Of a stretch of DNA of 32,318 bases, positions 1-8,090 are shown piece after piece. Numbering within the stretch: position 1 is the first letter of the stretch; each line of letters starts with the position of its first letter. The stretch comes from Clostridiales bacterium. GTDB lineage: Bacteria; Bacillota; Clostridia; Oscillospirales; CAG-272. Where the stretch lies: contig JAJQCT010000007.1 of NCBI GenBank assembly GCA_021202555.1, forward strand, positions 47,060-79,377, written 5' to 3'. The notes beneath the pieces are model-generated. The model was not told the origin of the DNA. It worked only from the letters and a program-made list of their open reading frames with translations, and did not search any database. Position numbers and translations under genes: made by a program.

Positions 1-1815
1 GCCGCCGAGCTGGAGGAGGCAAAATCCGAGCTTGATGAGGCAAAGGCGACGCTTGAGAGCGCTCGGGCGGAGCTTGACGATGCGTGGGCTTCATATTACG
101 ACGGAGAAAACGAGCTTAATGATGCAAAGGAGGAGCTTTCGGAGCTTGAATATCCGACGACATACAATCTCACGCGGGACGAAAACATAGGCTACGCAAA
201 CTTTGACAACGACACGACGATAGTCGAGGCTGTGTCGAACGTATTCCCGCTCTTTTTCCTGCTCGTCGCGGCGCTTGTATGCATTACGACGATGACGCGC
301 ATGGTAGACGAGGAGCGCACGCAGATAGGAACGCTGAAGGCGCTCGGAATTTCCGAATTTTCGATAATCTCAAATTATCTTTGGTATTCCGCAATCGCTT
401 CCGTTCTCGGCTGTCTTATAGGCGTGTTTTTCGGCTCATGGCTCTTCCCGCAGGTGCTGTGGATAGTTTACGACATAATGTACGACTTCTACTGCCCGAT
501 TGTATATATGGTCGATCCCGTTCTCTCGGGCGTTTCCTCTTTGCTTTACATTTTGGCATCGCTCTTTGTGACGGTGTGGACGTGCAAATCCTCGCTTTCG
601 GAGGTTCCGGCGGAGCTTATCCGACCGAAATCCCCCGAGGCGGGCAAGCGGATTTTCCTTGAATACATACCGTTTATATGGAATCCGATGAAGTTCCTTC
701 ACAAGGTTTCGGCGCGCAACATATTCAGGTATAAAAAAAGGCTTGTCATGATAGTTGTCGGAATCGGCGGATGCATGGCGCTGCTCGTGACGGGCTTCGG
801 AATTGTCGATTCGATTGAGCATATAGCGGACGATCAGTACGACGAGATAAGCGTATATGACATCGAGGTGACATTCAAGGATGACGCCGACGAGGAGCTT
901 CGCGAAAGCTTTCTTGAAATGTGCGGCGAGGACGTGACGGATGCGGCGTATCTTTACGAAACGTCCGTCGACGTGAGCGCAAACGACGAAACAGCATCCG
1001 TTTACCTCATAGTTCCCGAATCAAACGCCATATCCGATTTTGTCATCATGCGCGACGAGGACGGAGACAGAATTACTCTGCCGTCGGAGGGGTACGCCGT
1101 CATAAACACAGGAATTTCCGAGGCGCTCGGAATTTCCGTCGGAGATTCGATAACACTGACGTGCGACGGCGTTCAGCATAAGCTCATCGTGAGCGGCTGT
1201 TATGTGAATTACATCTACAGCTACATATACATAAACGAGGCGGACTATGAGACGTTTTTCGGCTCCGAGGTCGGTTACAACACGGCATATGTCAAAATCT
1301 CCGACGACGCAGACCCTAACGAGGTGAGCGCATATATCGGCAGCCTCGATATAGTTTCCTCTTCGTCCGCAAACGACGACCTGAGAACATACCTTTCGGG
1401 AATACTCACGAGCATGAATCTTGTGCTTCTCGTCATAATCATCTGTGCGGGCATACTCGCGTTTATAGTGCTTTACAATCTGACGAACATAAACATCAAC
1501 GAGCGAATCCGCGAAATTGCGATGCTGAAGGTGCTCGGATTTTACCGCGGCGAGGCGGCAATGTACGTTCTGCGTGAGAATTTCATTCTCTCGGCGCTCG
1601 GTGTCGCCCTCGGCGTCCCGCTCGGAATACTGCTCCACAGCTATGTCATGAGCAAAATCAAAATAAGCCTGATAACCTTCAGTGTGCATATAGCGATTCC
1701 CAGCTATTTTTACGCGGCGGCTCTCTGCCTTTCGTTTACGCTCATTGTCGGATTTATAATGCGCTCGCGAATCGACAACGTGAATATGGCTGAATCGCTG
1801 AAGGCGGCGGAATGA
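1..1815 (+). CDS. ABC transporter permease, two FtsX domains (5' end outside the window)
   Basis: The frame is open from base 1, so this is the 3' part of a larger gene; the GTG at 232 is only an internal in-frame start. The first ~53 visible residues are heptad-like and rich in Glu, Lys, Ala and Leu (ELEEAKSELDEAKATLE), an extracytoplasmic coiled coil. Next comes an FtsX-type membrane block with the typical 'DEERTQIGTLKALGIS' cytoplasmic motif, then a ~200-residue soluble MacB-like extracellular domain. A second FtsX block near the C-terminus repeats the motif as 'INERIREIAMLKVLGF'. Family members act with a MacB/LolD-type ATPase as mechanotransmission or lipid/peptide export permeases in the cytoplasmic membrane. 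The ATPase is expected just upstream, outside the window. A strong hairpin terminator follows. The substrate cannot be told. Confidence 0.9.
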   Translation, partial: AAELEEAKSELDEAKATLESARAELDDAWASYYDGENELNDAKEELSELEYPTTYNLTRDENIGYANFDNDTTIVEAVSNVFPLFFLLVAALVCITTMTRMVDEERTQIGTLKALGISEFSIISNYLWYSAIASVLGCLIGVFFGSWLFPQVLWIVYDIMYDFYCPIVYMVDPVLSGVSSLLYILASLFVTVWTCKSSLSEVPAELIRPKSPEAGKRIFLEYIPFIWNPMKFLHKVSARNIFRYKKRLVMIVVGIGGCMALLVTGFGIVDSIEHIADDQYDEISVYDIEVTFKDDADEELRESFLEMCGEDVTDAAYLYETSVDVSANDETASVYLIVPESNAISDFVIMRDEDGDRITLPSEGYAVINTGISEALGISVGDSITLTCDGVQHKLIVSGCYVNYIYSYIYINEADYETFFGSEVGYNTAYVKISDDADPNEVSAYIGSLDIVSSSSANDDLRTYLSGILTSMNLVLLVIIICAGILAFIVLYNLTNININERIREIAMLKVLGFYRGEAAMYVLRENFILSALGVALGVPLGILLHSYVMSKIKISLITFSVHIAIPSYFYAAALCLSFTLIVGFIMRSRIDNVNMAESLKAAE

Positions 1816-1876
1816 GCATTTGCAGTACCGTGCGCCGATTCGGCGGATTTTGAAGCGAAAAAAAGCGAACAACGAT

Positions 1877-1906
1877 AAAAATCACCCCGCGCGGGGTGAT
1901 TTTTTT
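1877..1906 (+). terminator. Rho-independent terminator after the FtsX permease
   Basis: A perfect 20-bp palindrome (atcaccccgc / gcggggtgat, 1881-1900) is followed by a run of T (1900-1906) and preceded by AAAA. Confidence 0.92.
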
Positions 1907-1987
1907 GCATCCCTTCGCATATGAATAAGCAGTAAATCCACTTTCGCCGTATGTCGGAAAATATTGTTGAAAAGAAAGGCTGATTTC

Positions 1988-2968
1988 ATGTCGTATGCGG
2001 AAAACACAAAATATCTTCCCGAGGGGAGAATAATGAGGAGCGCGGAAAACCGCGCGAGCATTTCGTCGATTTCGGGGCTTGAGCGTGCAATGAGAACGGG
2101 GGCGATATGCGAGGCGCCCGCCGTCATGTGCGACTCGCGCGACTACAGTCTGCGGGTAGACCTAGGGTGCGCCGTCGGGCTTATCGAGCGGGGCGAGGCG
2201 GCGCTCACGGGCGCGGGAGAGGAAATTCGCGAGGTCGCGGTCGTTACGCGCGTCGGACGTCCCGTCTGCTTCTGCGTGCGGGACATCGACATCTCGACAA
2301 ATCCGCCGACTGTCATTCTTTCCCGACGGGATGCGCAGAGAAAATGCTTTCATAACTACCTTTCCGGTCTTATTCCGGGCGATATAATCCCCGCGACGAT
2401 GACGCATATCGAGCGGTTCGGCGCTTTTCTCGATATTGGCTGCGGAATCGTTTCGCTTTTGCCCGTCGACGCGATTTCGGTATCGCGGATTTCGCATCCG
2501 TCGGAACGGCTCTCTGTCGGCACGCGCACATACGTCGTCATTTCGGGAATCGACGCGAAAAACGGGCGCTTCAACGTCTCGCAGCGCGAGCTTTTCGGGA
2601 CGTGGAAGGAAAATGCCGCGCTTTTCGCCGTCGGGCAGACGGTGTCGGGGATTGTACGCTCAATTGAGGATTATGGGATTTTTGTCGAGCTGACGCCGAA
2701 TCTGACGGGGCTTTCCGACCCGAAATCGGGCGTCGGGGTCGGTGAGACGGCTGCCGTATACATAAAGAGCATCACGCCCGAGCGCATGAAAATCAAGCTG
2801 GCGCTTGTGGGCGCATACAGGGGCGAGCTTCTGCGCGATCTGTCCCCGCCGACGTACTTCATCGACCCCGAGCGCACGCTCCACATTGACCGCTGGCGCT
2901 ATTCGCCCGACGGCTGCCGGCGCGTCGTCGAAAGCGTTTTCACGGCGGCGCGCAGCAGCGCGGACTGA
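1988..2968 (+). CDS. S1 RNA-binding domain protein (RpsA-like)
   Basis: A 326-residue protein with at least two S1 (OB-fold) repeats. One lies around 'GDIIPATMTHIERFGAFLDIGCGIVSLLPV'-type sequence in the middle; the second is around 'GQTVSGIVRSIEDYGIFVELT' near residues 215-265. S1 domains bind single-stranded RNA. Clostridial proteins of this size are often annotated as S1-like but lack the full repeat array of E. coli S1. I chose the ATG at 1988 because a GAAAGG ribosome binding site ends about 8 bases before it; an in-frame TTG at 1964 would add eight residues without a better site. The gene stands alone between two terminators. A role in translation or RNA turnover is inferred from the fold only. 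Confidence 0.85.
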   Translation: MSYAENTKYLPEGRIMRSAENRASISSISGLERAMRTGAICEAPAVMCDSRDYSLRVDLGCAVGLIERGEAALTGAGEEIREVAVVTRVGRPVCFCVRDIDISTNPPTVILSRRDAQRKCFHNYLSGLIPGDIIPATMTHIERFGAFLDIGCGIVSLLPVDAISVSRISHPSERLSVGTRTYVVISGIDAKNGRFNVSQRELFGTWKENAALFAVGQTVSGIVRSIEDYGIFVELTPNLTGLSDPKSGVGVGETAAVYIKSITPERMKIKLALVGAYRGELLRDLSPPTYFIDPERTLHIDRWRYSPDGCRRVVESVFTAARSSAD

Positions 2969-3021
2969 CGATAAAACGCGCCCGACACCATGCGGCATTG
3001 CTCATAACAAAATAAAGATCA

Positions 3022-3056
3022 AATAATACCCCCCTGCGGTAGCAGGGGGTATTATT
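3022..3056 (+). terminator. Rho-independent terminator after the S1-domain gene
   Basis: A long stem (left arm aataatacc+cccctgc, right arm gcaggggg+tattatt) with a GGTA loop, one C bulged, flanked by A/T-rich arms that work as U-tracts in either direction. Confidence 0.85.
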
Positions 3057-3192
3057 TCGCGCGTTTATAGATGGCATAAGCGTCGCCGCCTGCCGCGATT
3101 TGAAATTTTCACGCAAAGAGCAAAGATTTTTGCTGTATTTTGTCATTTTTGGGCTTAAAATCGCGATTTTCGGCAGGCTGCACAAGTTTTAA

Positions 3193-3204
3193 GAACAAAT
3201 GTTC
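3193..3204. promoter_or_regulatory. LexA (SOS) box 1
   Basis: GAACAAATGTTC fits the Firmicute LexA/DinR consensus GAAC-N4-GTTC exactly. It lies 44 bp upstream of the -35 box at 3248. Confidence 0.8.
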
Positions 3205-3226
3205 CGAAATTTCTGCATCCGTTTTG

Positions 3227-3238
3227 GAACAAATGTTC
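3227..3238. promoter_or_regulatory. LexA (SOS) box 2
   Basis: A second identical GAACAAATGTTC, 34 bp from the first (centre to centre) and 9 bp upstream of the -35 box. Two identical perfect boxes beside a strong promoter are very unlikely by chance. LexA bound here would hinder RNA polymerase, so the promoter is predicted to open after DNA damage. Confidence 0.85.
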
Positions 3239-3247
3239 ACTTTGCCA

Positions 3248-3276
3248 TTGACAAAACATCAAAAATGTGGTATAAT
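3248..3276 (+). promoter_or_regulatory. SigA promoter with extended -10, behind the LexA boxes
   Basis: TTGACA (3248-3253), a 17-bp spacer, then TGg-TATAAT (-10 at 3271-3276). The predicted start, about 3283, is the first base of the hairpin at 3283-3313. No other clear promoter precedes the gene at 3821. Confidence 0.9.
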
Positions 3277-3740
3277 AAGACATTCGATAATGAATCATAG
3301 ATTCATTATCGAAGTCTGTTGAATATTTTACTCAAAGCATAGCTTTGATTAAAATATTCACGGTACAGCGCTCGACTGTACGTAAACTGCGCAGCAGAGC
3401 AGCTGTGATGAATCGCAGATATGAATCGCAGATTCATCATGGAAGTCTGTTGAATATTGCACGCAGTGCAATATTCACGGCACACAGCTCTGATATAGCA
3501 GCAGTGATGAATCGTAGATTCATCATGGAAGTCTTTCAGTGCTCGACTGTTCGTAAACTGCGCAGCAGAGCGGCAGTGATGAATCGCAGATATGAATCGC
3601 AGATTCATAACGTAAATCTGTTGAATATTGCACGCAGTGCAATATTCACGGCACACTACTCTGATATAGCAGCAGTGATGAATCGCAGATTCATTATGAA
3701 AGTCTTGCGCACTGTTGTACGCAATCCGCACAGCAGAGCG
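3277..3740 (+). repeat. Hairpin-repeat locus 1 (promoter/hairpin A/hairpin B family)
   Basis: The region holds no convincing gene but is full of hairpins. The first is a perfect 14-bp stem with ATA loop (3283-3296/3300-3313). Then come the spacer gtctgt and a 19-bp stem with one mismatch and ATA loop (3320-3338/3342-3360). Further units are degenerate: 'tgaatattgcac-gca-gtgcaatattca' hairpins (12-bp stem) appear twice, and 'tgatgaatcgNagattcat' hairpins follow decayed -10 boxes reading tgatatagca. The same architecture recurs at 8673-8958 and 23131-23379. None of the hairpins ends in a T-run, so they are probably not terminators. The locus forms the leader between the LexA-flanked promoter and the lysis cassette. 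Confidence 0.85.
3370..3705 (+). repeat. Tandem duplication of about 171 bp inside locus 1
   Basis: 3370-3535 and 3541-3705 are near-identical direct copies beginning gctcgactgt and ending in the aagtct hairpin flank. Each contains the 12-bp B-type hairpin and an A-type hairpin. Differences are scattered point changes, several in loops or at mismatched stem positions. Confidence 0.85.
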
Positions 3741-3820
3741 GCAGTGTGTCGGTCATGGCGGGGATAATCAGCCCATCGCCGCCATACGGGACAGAAAAAA
3801 AACAAAGAGGAGGCAGAATC

Positions 3821-4129
3821 ATTACTTGCTTTACAAATCACAAAATCGATTTTATCTTTGACGAGAGCGTCGAGGATGCGGAAATTTACATCACATTTTC
3901 GCAGGGAGGCAGGACTGTTATCGAATATTCGTCAGACGGAGGTGCGATTGAGCTTTCCGACTGCAAAGCGACGCTTTCGATGACGCCCGACGAAACGGGG
4001 CTTTTCGACGCGGGCGCGAGGGCGCGCGGAGCGGTCGTACAATGCAACGTCATAAAGGACGGCACGCGGCGCGCGACGCGACCCGTTAAAATCCCCGTTC
4101 ACATGAATCTTAAAGCGGAGGGCGTATAA
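3821..4129 (+). CDS. Small phage tail/baseplate-type protein (BppU-like N-terminus)
   Basis: About 102 residues starting at an ATT (3821) placed 7 nt after a perfect AGAGGAGG (3806-3813). No ATG, GTG or TTG in this frame has a usable binding site: the GTG at 3746 and ATG at 3758 lie upstream of the Shine-Dalgarno sequence. An ATC at 3818 is the other possibility. The sequence ('NHKIDFIFDES..AEIYITFSQGG..VIEY', ending 'GTRRATRPVKIPVHMNLKAEGV') resembles the short beta-rich proteins that precede receptor-binding or tail-tip proteins in Firmicute siphophages. That assignment rests on resemblance from memory. It is followed immediately by the LRR gene at 4130, whose binding site lies inside this gene's 3' end, so the two are translationally linked. 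Confidence 0.65.
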   Translation: MTCFTNHKIDFIFDESVEDAEIYITFSQGGRTVIEYSSDGGAIELSDCKATLSMTPDETGLFDAGARARGAVVQCNVIKDGTRRATRPVKIPVHMNLKAEGV

Positions 4130-5611
4130 GTGAGCGAATACGAGACGATTCACATGGAGCTTTGCGAGGGCTCGGACGAGCTGTGCGCCGAATTTACGGA
4201 GTATCAGGTATCAGGCACCGGCGAGGTAACCGTTATCAAGACGGGCGCGGTGAGCGCAGATTACGTGACGTTTTACGATTACGACGGGACGGTGCTTTAT
4301 TCATACACGAGGGAGGAGGCGGCATCACTTGAGGCGCTGCCCGACCTTCCGTCTCACGACGGTCTTGTTGCCGAGGGGTGGAACTATACGCTTGACGAGA
4401 TACGCTCGGGCGCTCCCGCCGACGTCGCCGCGTCATTTATGACAGACGACGGCGCGACGAGGTTTTATATTACCGTATCTGACACGGTCAGGTCGTCGCT
4501 TTCGCTTCGCATTTCATGCACCGATGCGGGAGGTGTGTCGATTGACTGGGGCGACGGAAGCGATGCGGAGACGCTCACATCAACCGACGAGACCGTTTAC
4601 ACGCACGAATACGGTGCGGTCGGGGACTACGTTATATCCGTAACGGCAAATTCGGGTACGTGGCGTCTTATCGGTGAGTCGGTTGACGCCGGCGGAAGCG
4701 CTTTCGGCTACACGACGACGTCTGCGGCTCAAAGAATTTATCCGAATATGCTCACGCGCGCGGAATTCGGCTCGGGAGTTGAGGAAATCGGGGACTATTC
4801 GCTTTCATGGTGCGGAAATCTTGAAACGGTTACGTTTCCGACGGGAATCGTTTACATCGGCGAATACGCGCTGCGCTGCTGCTACAGTCTGAAATTTCTC
4901 GGTATTCCGCGCGGGGTGAGGAGCATAGGGACATATCTCTGCGCTTACTGCGAGGGACTTGCGGCAATTTCATTTCCGCCAACACTTACGGAGCTTTCGC
5001 AGAGAATGTGCTATTCGTGCATTTCGCTTCTGCGCGCAACTCCCCCGGAGGGCGTCACGTCGTTCGATACTCTCTCATTTTACGGGTGCAGCTCGCTTCG
5101 GGAATGCTATATTCCGTCAACCGTTCTCTCTCTCGGGAATTATTCGTTTGAGGCGTGCTACAGGCTGCAGAGTGTAAATCTTTGCGAAAATCTTACGTCT
5201 TGCGGTACGTACTGCTTTCACGGATGCAGGAGCATCACCTCGTTTTCCTTTCCCGATTCGTTTCAGACAATCGGCGATTATGCGCTTTACGGCTGTAGTC
5301 TGCTCTCGGATTTGTATATGCCGGAGGGCTTGACCGAAATCGGTACGAGGGCATTTTACGAGTGCGTTTCGCTTTTGAAGGTTACTGTTCCGTCAAGTGT
5401 GACGTCGATAGGAAATTACGCCTTTTACGGCTGCCGCTCCGTGCATGACTATTATGTTTACGCGGAAACGCCTCCGGTCCTCGGAGGCACCGCCGTATTC
5501 TCGGGAATCGCGTCCGACTGCGTGATTCACGTGCCCGAGGCGAGTCTTGAAACATATCAATCGACGACAAGGTGGTCGTCGCTGACAAGCTATCTTGTCG
5601 GGGATTTATAA
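4130..5611 (+). CDS. PKD-like and BspA-type leucine-rich-repeat protein, phage tail-fibre-like
   Basis: 493 residues from a GTG start, with GGAGGG (4117-4122) 7 nt upstream. Residues 1-100 resemble phage tail accessory proteins, including 'DGLVAEGWNYTLDEI'. Residues ~122-178 form a PKD-like beta-sandwich with the hallmark 'DWGDGS'. Residues ~205-493 are about a dozen LRR_5 (BspA/TpLRR) repeats of ~23 residues ('TEIGTRAFYECVSLLKVTVPSSV'-type), unusually rich in Cys-Gly ('YGCSSL', 'FHGCRS'). LRR_5 proteins usually bind host or bacterial surfaces. There is no signal peptide, LPXTG or membrane anchor, so export by a Sec route is not indicated. Position directly before a holin suggests release through holin/lysis, or use as a particle's binding tip. 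Confidence 0.8.
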   Translation: MSEYETIHMELCEGSDELCAEFTEYQVSGTGEVTVIKTGAVSADYVTFYDYDGTVLYSYTREEAASLEALPDLPSHDGLVAEGWNYTLDEIRSGAPADVAASFMTDDGATRFYITVSDTVRSSLSLRISCTDAGGVSIDWGDGSDAETLTSTDETVYTHEYGAVGDYVISVTANSGTWRLIGESVDAGGSAFGYTTTSAAQRIYPNMLTRAEFGSGVEEIGDYSLSWCGNLETVTFPTGIVYIGEYALRCCYSLKFLGIPRGVRSIGTYLCAYCEGLAAISFPPTLTELSQRMCYSCISLLRATPPEGVTSFDTLSFYGCSSLRECYIPSTVLSLGNYSFEACYRLQSVNLCENLTSCGTYCFHGCRSITSFSFPDSFQTIGDYALYGCSLLSDLYMPEGLTEIGTRAFYECVSLLKVTVPSSVTSIGNYAFYGCRSVHDYYVYAETPPVLGGTAVFSGIASDCVIHVPEASLETYQSTTRWSSLTSYLVGDL

Positions 5612-5641
5612 ATTAAAAATTTGCATAAAAGGGGTGTGTGT

Positions 5642-6076
5642 TTGAAGGAAATCATATCAAGGCTTAATATTATTGCGGCGGGAGTATGCGGCGCGCTCGG
5701 ATGGTTCTGCGGCGAGCTTGACGGAACGATTTACGCGCTTATTGCGTTCGTCGCCGCGGATTACATTACGGGCGTGCTTTCGGCTGCCGTAAAAAAGGAA
5801 CTCAACTCCGAGGTCGGCTTTCACGGAATCGCGAAAAAGGTCTGCATTTTCATACTTGTCGGAATCGCGAACATTATTGACACGGACATTCTCGGAGGCG
5901 GCAACGCCGTGAGGGGAGCCGTTGTCGGATTCATGCTTGCGAACGAGGGGCTTTCATGCATTGAAAACGCCGCCTCAATCGGTCTGCCGATACCGAAAAA
6001 GCTGCGCGAGGCACTCGCGCAGCTTTCGGGGGACAATGATGAAATCAATGAAAATGAGGACGGCGGCGAGGGATAA
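5642..6076 (+). CDS. Phage lysis / toxin-secretion holin (Bacteriophage_holin_4 family)
   Basis: 144 residues from the TTG at 5642, chosen because AAAAGGGG (5627-5634) lies 7 nt before it; earlier TTG (5621) and GTG (5636) codons are less well placed. Hydrophobic segments around residues 6-25 and 30-50 are followed by the family signature 'DYITGVLSAAVKKELNSEVGFHGIAKK' (split here by family motifs DYITGVL and GIAKK). Then comes a 'VRGAVVGFMLANEGLSCIENAASIGLPIPKKLREAL' segment, typical of class holins such as TcdE-like toxin-release proteins, and a charged C-terminal tail. The protein makes holes in the cytoplasmic membrane, letting endolysin or cargo out. It is downstream of the LRR gene by 30 bp and in the same transcript direction. 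Confidence 0.9.
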   Translation: MKEIISRLNIIAAGVCGALGWFCGELDGTIYALIAFVAADYITGVLSAAVKKELNSEVGFHGIAKKVCIFILVGIANIIDTDILGGGNAVRGAVVGFMLANEGLSCIENAASIGLPIPKKLREALAQLSGDNDEINENEDGGEG

Positions 6077-6091
6077 CGCTTCCCTGCCGCA

Positions 6092-6781
6092 TTACGCCTG
6101 CTTCGAGGCGTGAAGCAGCGGCTCGACCTTTTTCCCGAAATAGGAAATAGTCCTGCCGAGAAAGAGCATTTCGATAACCGTGACGATTCCGAATGAGCCG
6201 CCGAGGGCGAAGCCCATTGTCATGAAAAGGAAATCCCACATTGTGCGTACCCGACGGAACGAAATCTTCTGCGACTTCAGCAGATCGGTGATGATATAGG
6301 GCATTCCGTCATAGGGGGAAACGCCGAGATCGACTGCCATATAAAGCGCCGCGCCGACAATGAATACGGCGAGGGCGGGAATAAGCACGACGGCTTTGAC
6401 AATGAGGGAATCCCACACCTCGGCATTTGTCACCGTGCGGTCGAGAATAAACGTGCCGAGATCTACTATATAGCCGCTGAATATCATGTTCGCGAGCATT
6501 CCGACGCCTATCAGCCCGCGTCCTCTCGCGAGCATGAATATGAACATGAAAAGCTGCGCCGAAAGCTGCGTGGTGCCGTAGCTCACGCCGATTTTGTTCG
6601 ACAGCCCTCGGATGAACGATGAGTACGGGTCGGTGCCGAGATTGAGCTTCAGAAGCGCCGCGGTGGCAAGCGAGGACATGATGATTCCCGCAGCCATGAG
6701 AAAGAGGCGGAGCGCGAAATTTTCGGGCGGGGTGAAAATATGACCTCTGACGGTATTTTTGGGTTTATATGCGTTTGTCAT
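6092..6781 (-). CDS. YczE/YitT-type integral membrane protein
   Basis: 229 residues with about five membrane segments and the family pattern 'LLKLNLGTDPYSSFIRGLS...G' plus a second half-repeat 'ALYMAVDLGVSPYDGMPYII', characteristic of the YczE (COG2364) family. The function is unknown in most bacteria; relatives sit beside transporters or regulators. The ATG is preceded by AAAGGAG. The gene points against the lysis cassette, ends 15 bp after the holin, and separates holin from endolysin. It has its own promoter at 6814-6842. Nothing in the sequence ties it to lysis, and it may simply have been inserted there. Confidence 0.85.
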   Translation of the reverse strand: MTNAYKPKNTVRGHIFTPPENFALRLFLMAAGIIMSSLATAALLKLNLGTDPYSSFIRGLSNKIGVSYGTTQLSAQLFMFIFMLARGRGLIGVGMLANMIFSGYIVDLGTFILDRTVTNAEVWDSLIVKAVVLIPALAVFIVGAALYMAVDLGVSPYDGMPYIITDLLKSQKISFRRVRTMWDFLFMTMGFALGGSFGIVTVIEMLFLGRTISYFGKKVEPLLHASKQA

Positions 6782-6813
6782 AAAAGACTCCTTTGTGATT
6801 TAATCCGGCGCAT

Positions 6814-6842
6814 ATTTTACCGCAAAATCGCGTCCGTGCCAA
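6814..6842 (-). promoter_or_regulatory. SigA promoter of the YczE-family gene
   Basis: On the minus strand TTGGCA (6842-6837), 17 bp, TAAAAT (6819-6814), followed by AAAGGAG and the ATG at 6781. Confidence 0.7.
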
Positions 6843-6900
6843 GAGGCAAAATTCACAAAAATTCGGTTGGCGGGAAGATTTTTTCTGTCATATCGTCACG

Positions 6901-6931
6901 CGGTGCGAAACGCAACACGGTGCGAAACGCA
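6901..6931. repeat. Short direct repeat upstream of the endolysin gene
   Basis: cggtgcgaaacgca occurs at 6901-6914 and again at 6918-6931, a period of 17 bp. It could be a regulator site for the endolysin gene; no clear promoter is visible next to it. Confidence 0.45.
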
Positions 6932-6967
6932 TGATTTTAATTTCTGAATACAGTGGAGGAATAAAAT

Positions 6968-7966
6968 ATGTCATATGTAATGACGAGTAAAGAGCTTGCG
7001 TCGAGGTGCCTTGACGCGGCAAAGAACTACAAGACGCTTTACATCAAAGGCTGCTTTGGTGCGCCTATGAATGCGACAAACAAGGCGCGCTATTCGGCAA
7101 ACAACACGTATAACGCGGAGCGAGCGGATATAATCAACGCGGCGAGCGCGGACACGTTCGGCTTTGACTGCGTATGCCTTGTCAAGGGCATTCTCTGGGG
7201 CTGGTGCGGCGACACGTCAGCGACCTACGGCGGCGCGTCGTATGCGTCAAACGGTGTTCCCGACATCGGTACGGAGGCGATTATCGCAAAATGCGATGAC
7301 GTATCGACGGATTTCTCGTCTGTCGAGGTCGGTGAGCTTTTATGGATGACGGGTCACGTCGGCGTTTACATAGGCGACGGGCTTGCGGTTGAATGCACGC
7401 CCTCGTGGGACGGCGACGTGCAGGTTACGGCTGTCAAGAATATCGGAAGTGTGAGCGGATATAACGCGCGTACATGGACGAAGCACGGCAAGCTCCCGTA
7501 TGTGGAATACGTAGCAGCTACGGCTGATGAAACGACGAGCGAGAGCAACAGCGAGAGCGCTGTCGACGGTTATATCGTATACACTGTCGTGAAGGGCGAT
7601 ACGCTTTCCTCAATCGCGAAGAAATACGGCACGACATATCAGGTGCTTGCAGCGTATAACGGAATATCCAACCCGAACAAAATAAGAGTCGGGCAGGAAA
7701 TCAAGATACCGACCGACGCAAGCGAGACGGAGAGCGAGGCTGAAGAATGGACGCCCGCTGTCGGCGATACCGTTACGTATAACGGGACGGTGCATTATTC
7801 AAGCGCGAACTCAACCGTAGCGAAATCGTGCAAGGGCGGAAAGGCGACTATCAAGCAGATATACAAGCTCGGCACGTCAAAGCACCCGTATCGTTTGGTG
7901 AAGGTAAGCGGCTCGGGCGCGACCGTCAGCGGATGGGTTGACGCGGGGACATTTACAAAGGTGTGA
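6968..7966 (+). CDS. Endolysin: NlpC/P60 peptidase + LysM + SH3-like domain
   Basis: 332 residues, ATG preceded by GTGGAGG. Residues 1-180 are an NlpC/P60 cysteine-peptidase domain with probable nucleophile C68 in '[16 protein letters not shown]' and H130 in '[15 protein letters not shown]', an arrangement typical of phage lysins that cut stem peptides. Residues ~203-248 are a LysM peptidoglycan-binding domain ('[18 protein letters not shown] ... VGQEIKIP'). Residues ~260-332 form an SH3-like cell-wall-binding tail. There is no signal peptide, so it needs a holin to reach the wall; the holin at 5642 is the obvious partner. A linker rich in Ser, Glu and Thr (185-200) separates catalytic and binding parts. 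Confidence 0.9.
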   Translation: MSYVMTSKELASRCLDAAKNYKTLYIKGCFGAPMNATNKARYSANNTYNAERADIINAASADTFGFDCVCLVKGILWGWCGDTSATYGGASYASNGVPDIGTEAIIAKCDDVSTDFSSVEVGELLWMTGHVGVYIGDGLAVECTPSWDGDVQVTAVKNIGSVSGYNARTWTKHGKLPYVEYVAATADETTSESNSESAVDGYIVYTVVKGDTLSSIAKKYGTTYQVLAAYNGISNPNKIRVGQEIKIPTDASETESEAEEWTPAVGDTVTYNGTVHYSSANSTVAKSCKGGKATIKQIYKLGTSKHPYRLVKVSGSGATVSGWVDAGTFTKV

Positions 7967-8055
7967 GGGGGATAGCCGCGGCGGCGTTTGTTTTGCGGAT
8001 TCGAGTATATTTTATGCGTTCGCAAAAAGTTTACAAAGATGTTTTTGCGAATCAG

Positions 8056-8084
8056 TTGACCATGAGCAGATTTTCGCATATAAT
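8056..8084 (+). promoter_or_regulatory. SigA promoter of a candidate small RNA
   Basis: TTGACC (8056-8061), 17 bp, TATAAT (8079-8084). No gene follows before the terminator at 8157-8187. Confidence 0.8.
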
Positions 8085-8090
8085 ATAGGT

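Noticed and set aside
3140-3322. 60-codon frame before the hairpin repeats
   Set aside because: It spans the LexA boxes and promoter and has no ribosome binding site.
3283-3360. Rho-independent terminators at the locus 1 hairpins
   Set aside because: The stems are AT-rich and none is followed by a T-run; the same hairpins sit between promoters and genes at all three loci.
3277-3740. CRISPR array
   Set aside because: The repeats are palindromes of changing sequence with no constant repeat and unique spacers, and no cas gene is present.
3306-3767. Open frames of ~140 codons on both strands inside hairpin-repeat locus 1
   Set aside because: They translate the repeats into repeated peptides, have no ribosome binding site, and exist on both strands because the DNA is palindromic.
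3057-7966. A complete prophage
   Set aside because: No integrase, attachment-site repeat, terminase, portal, capsid or tail-tube gene is present; only tail-tip-like and lysis functions are.
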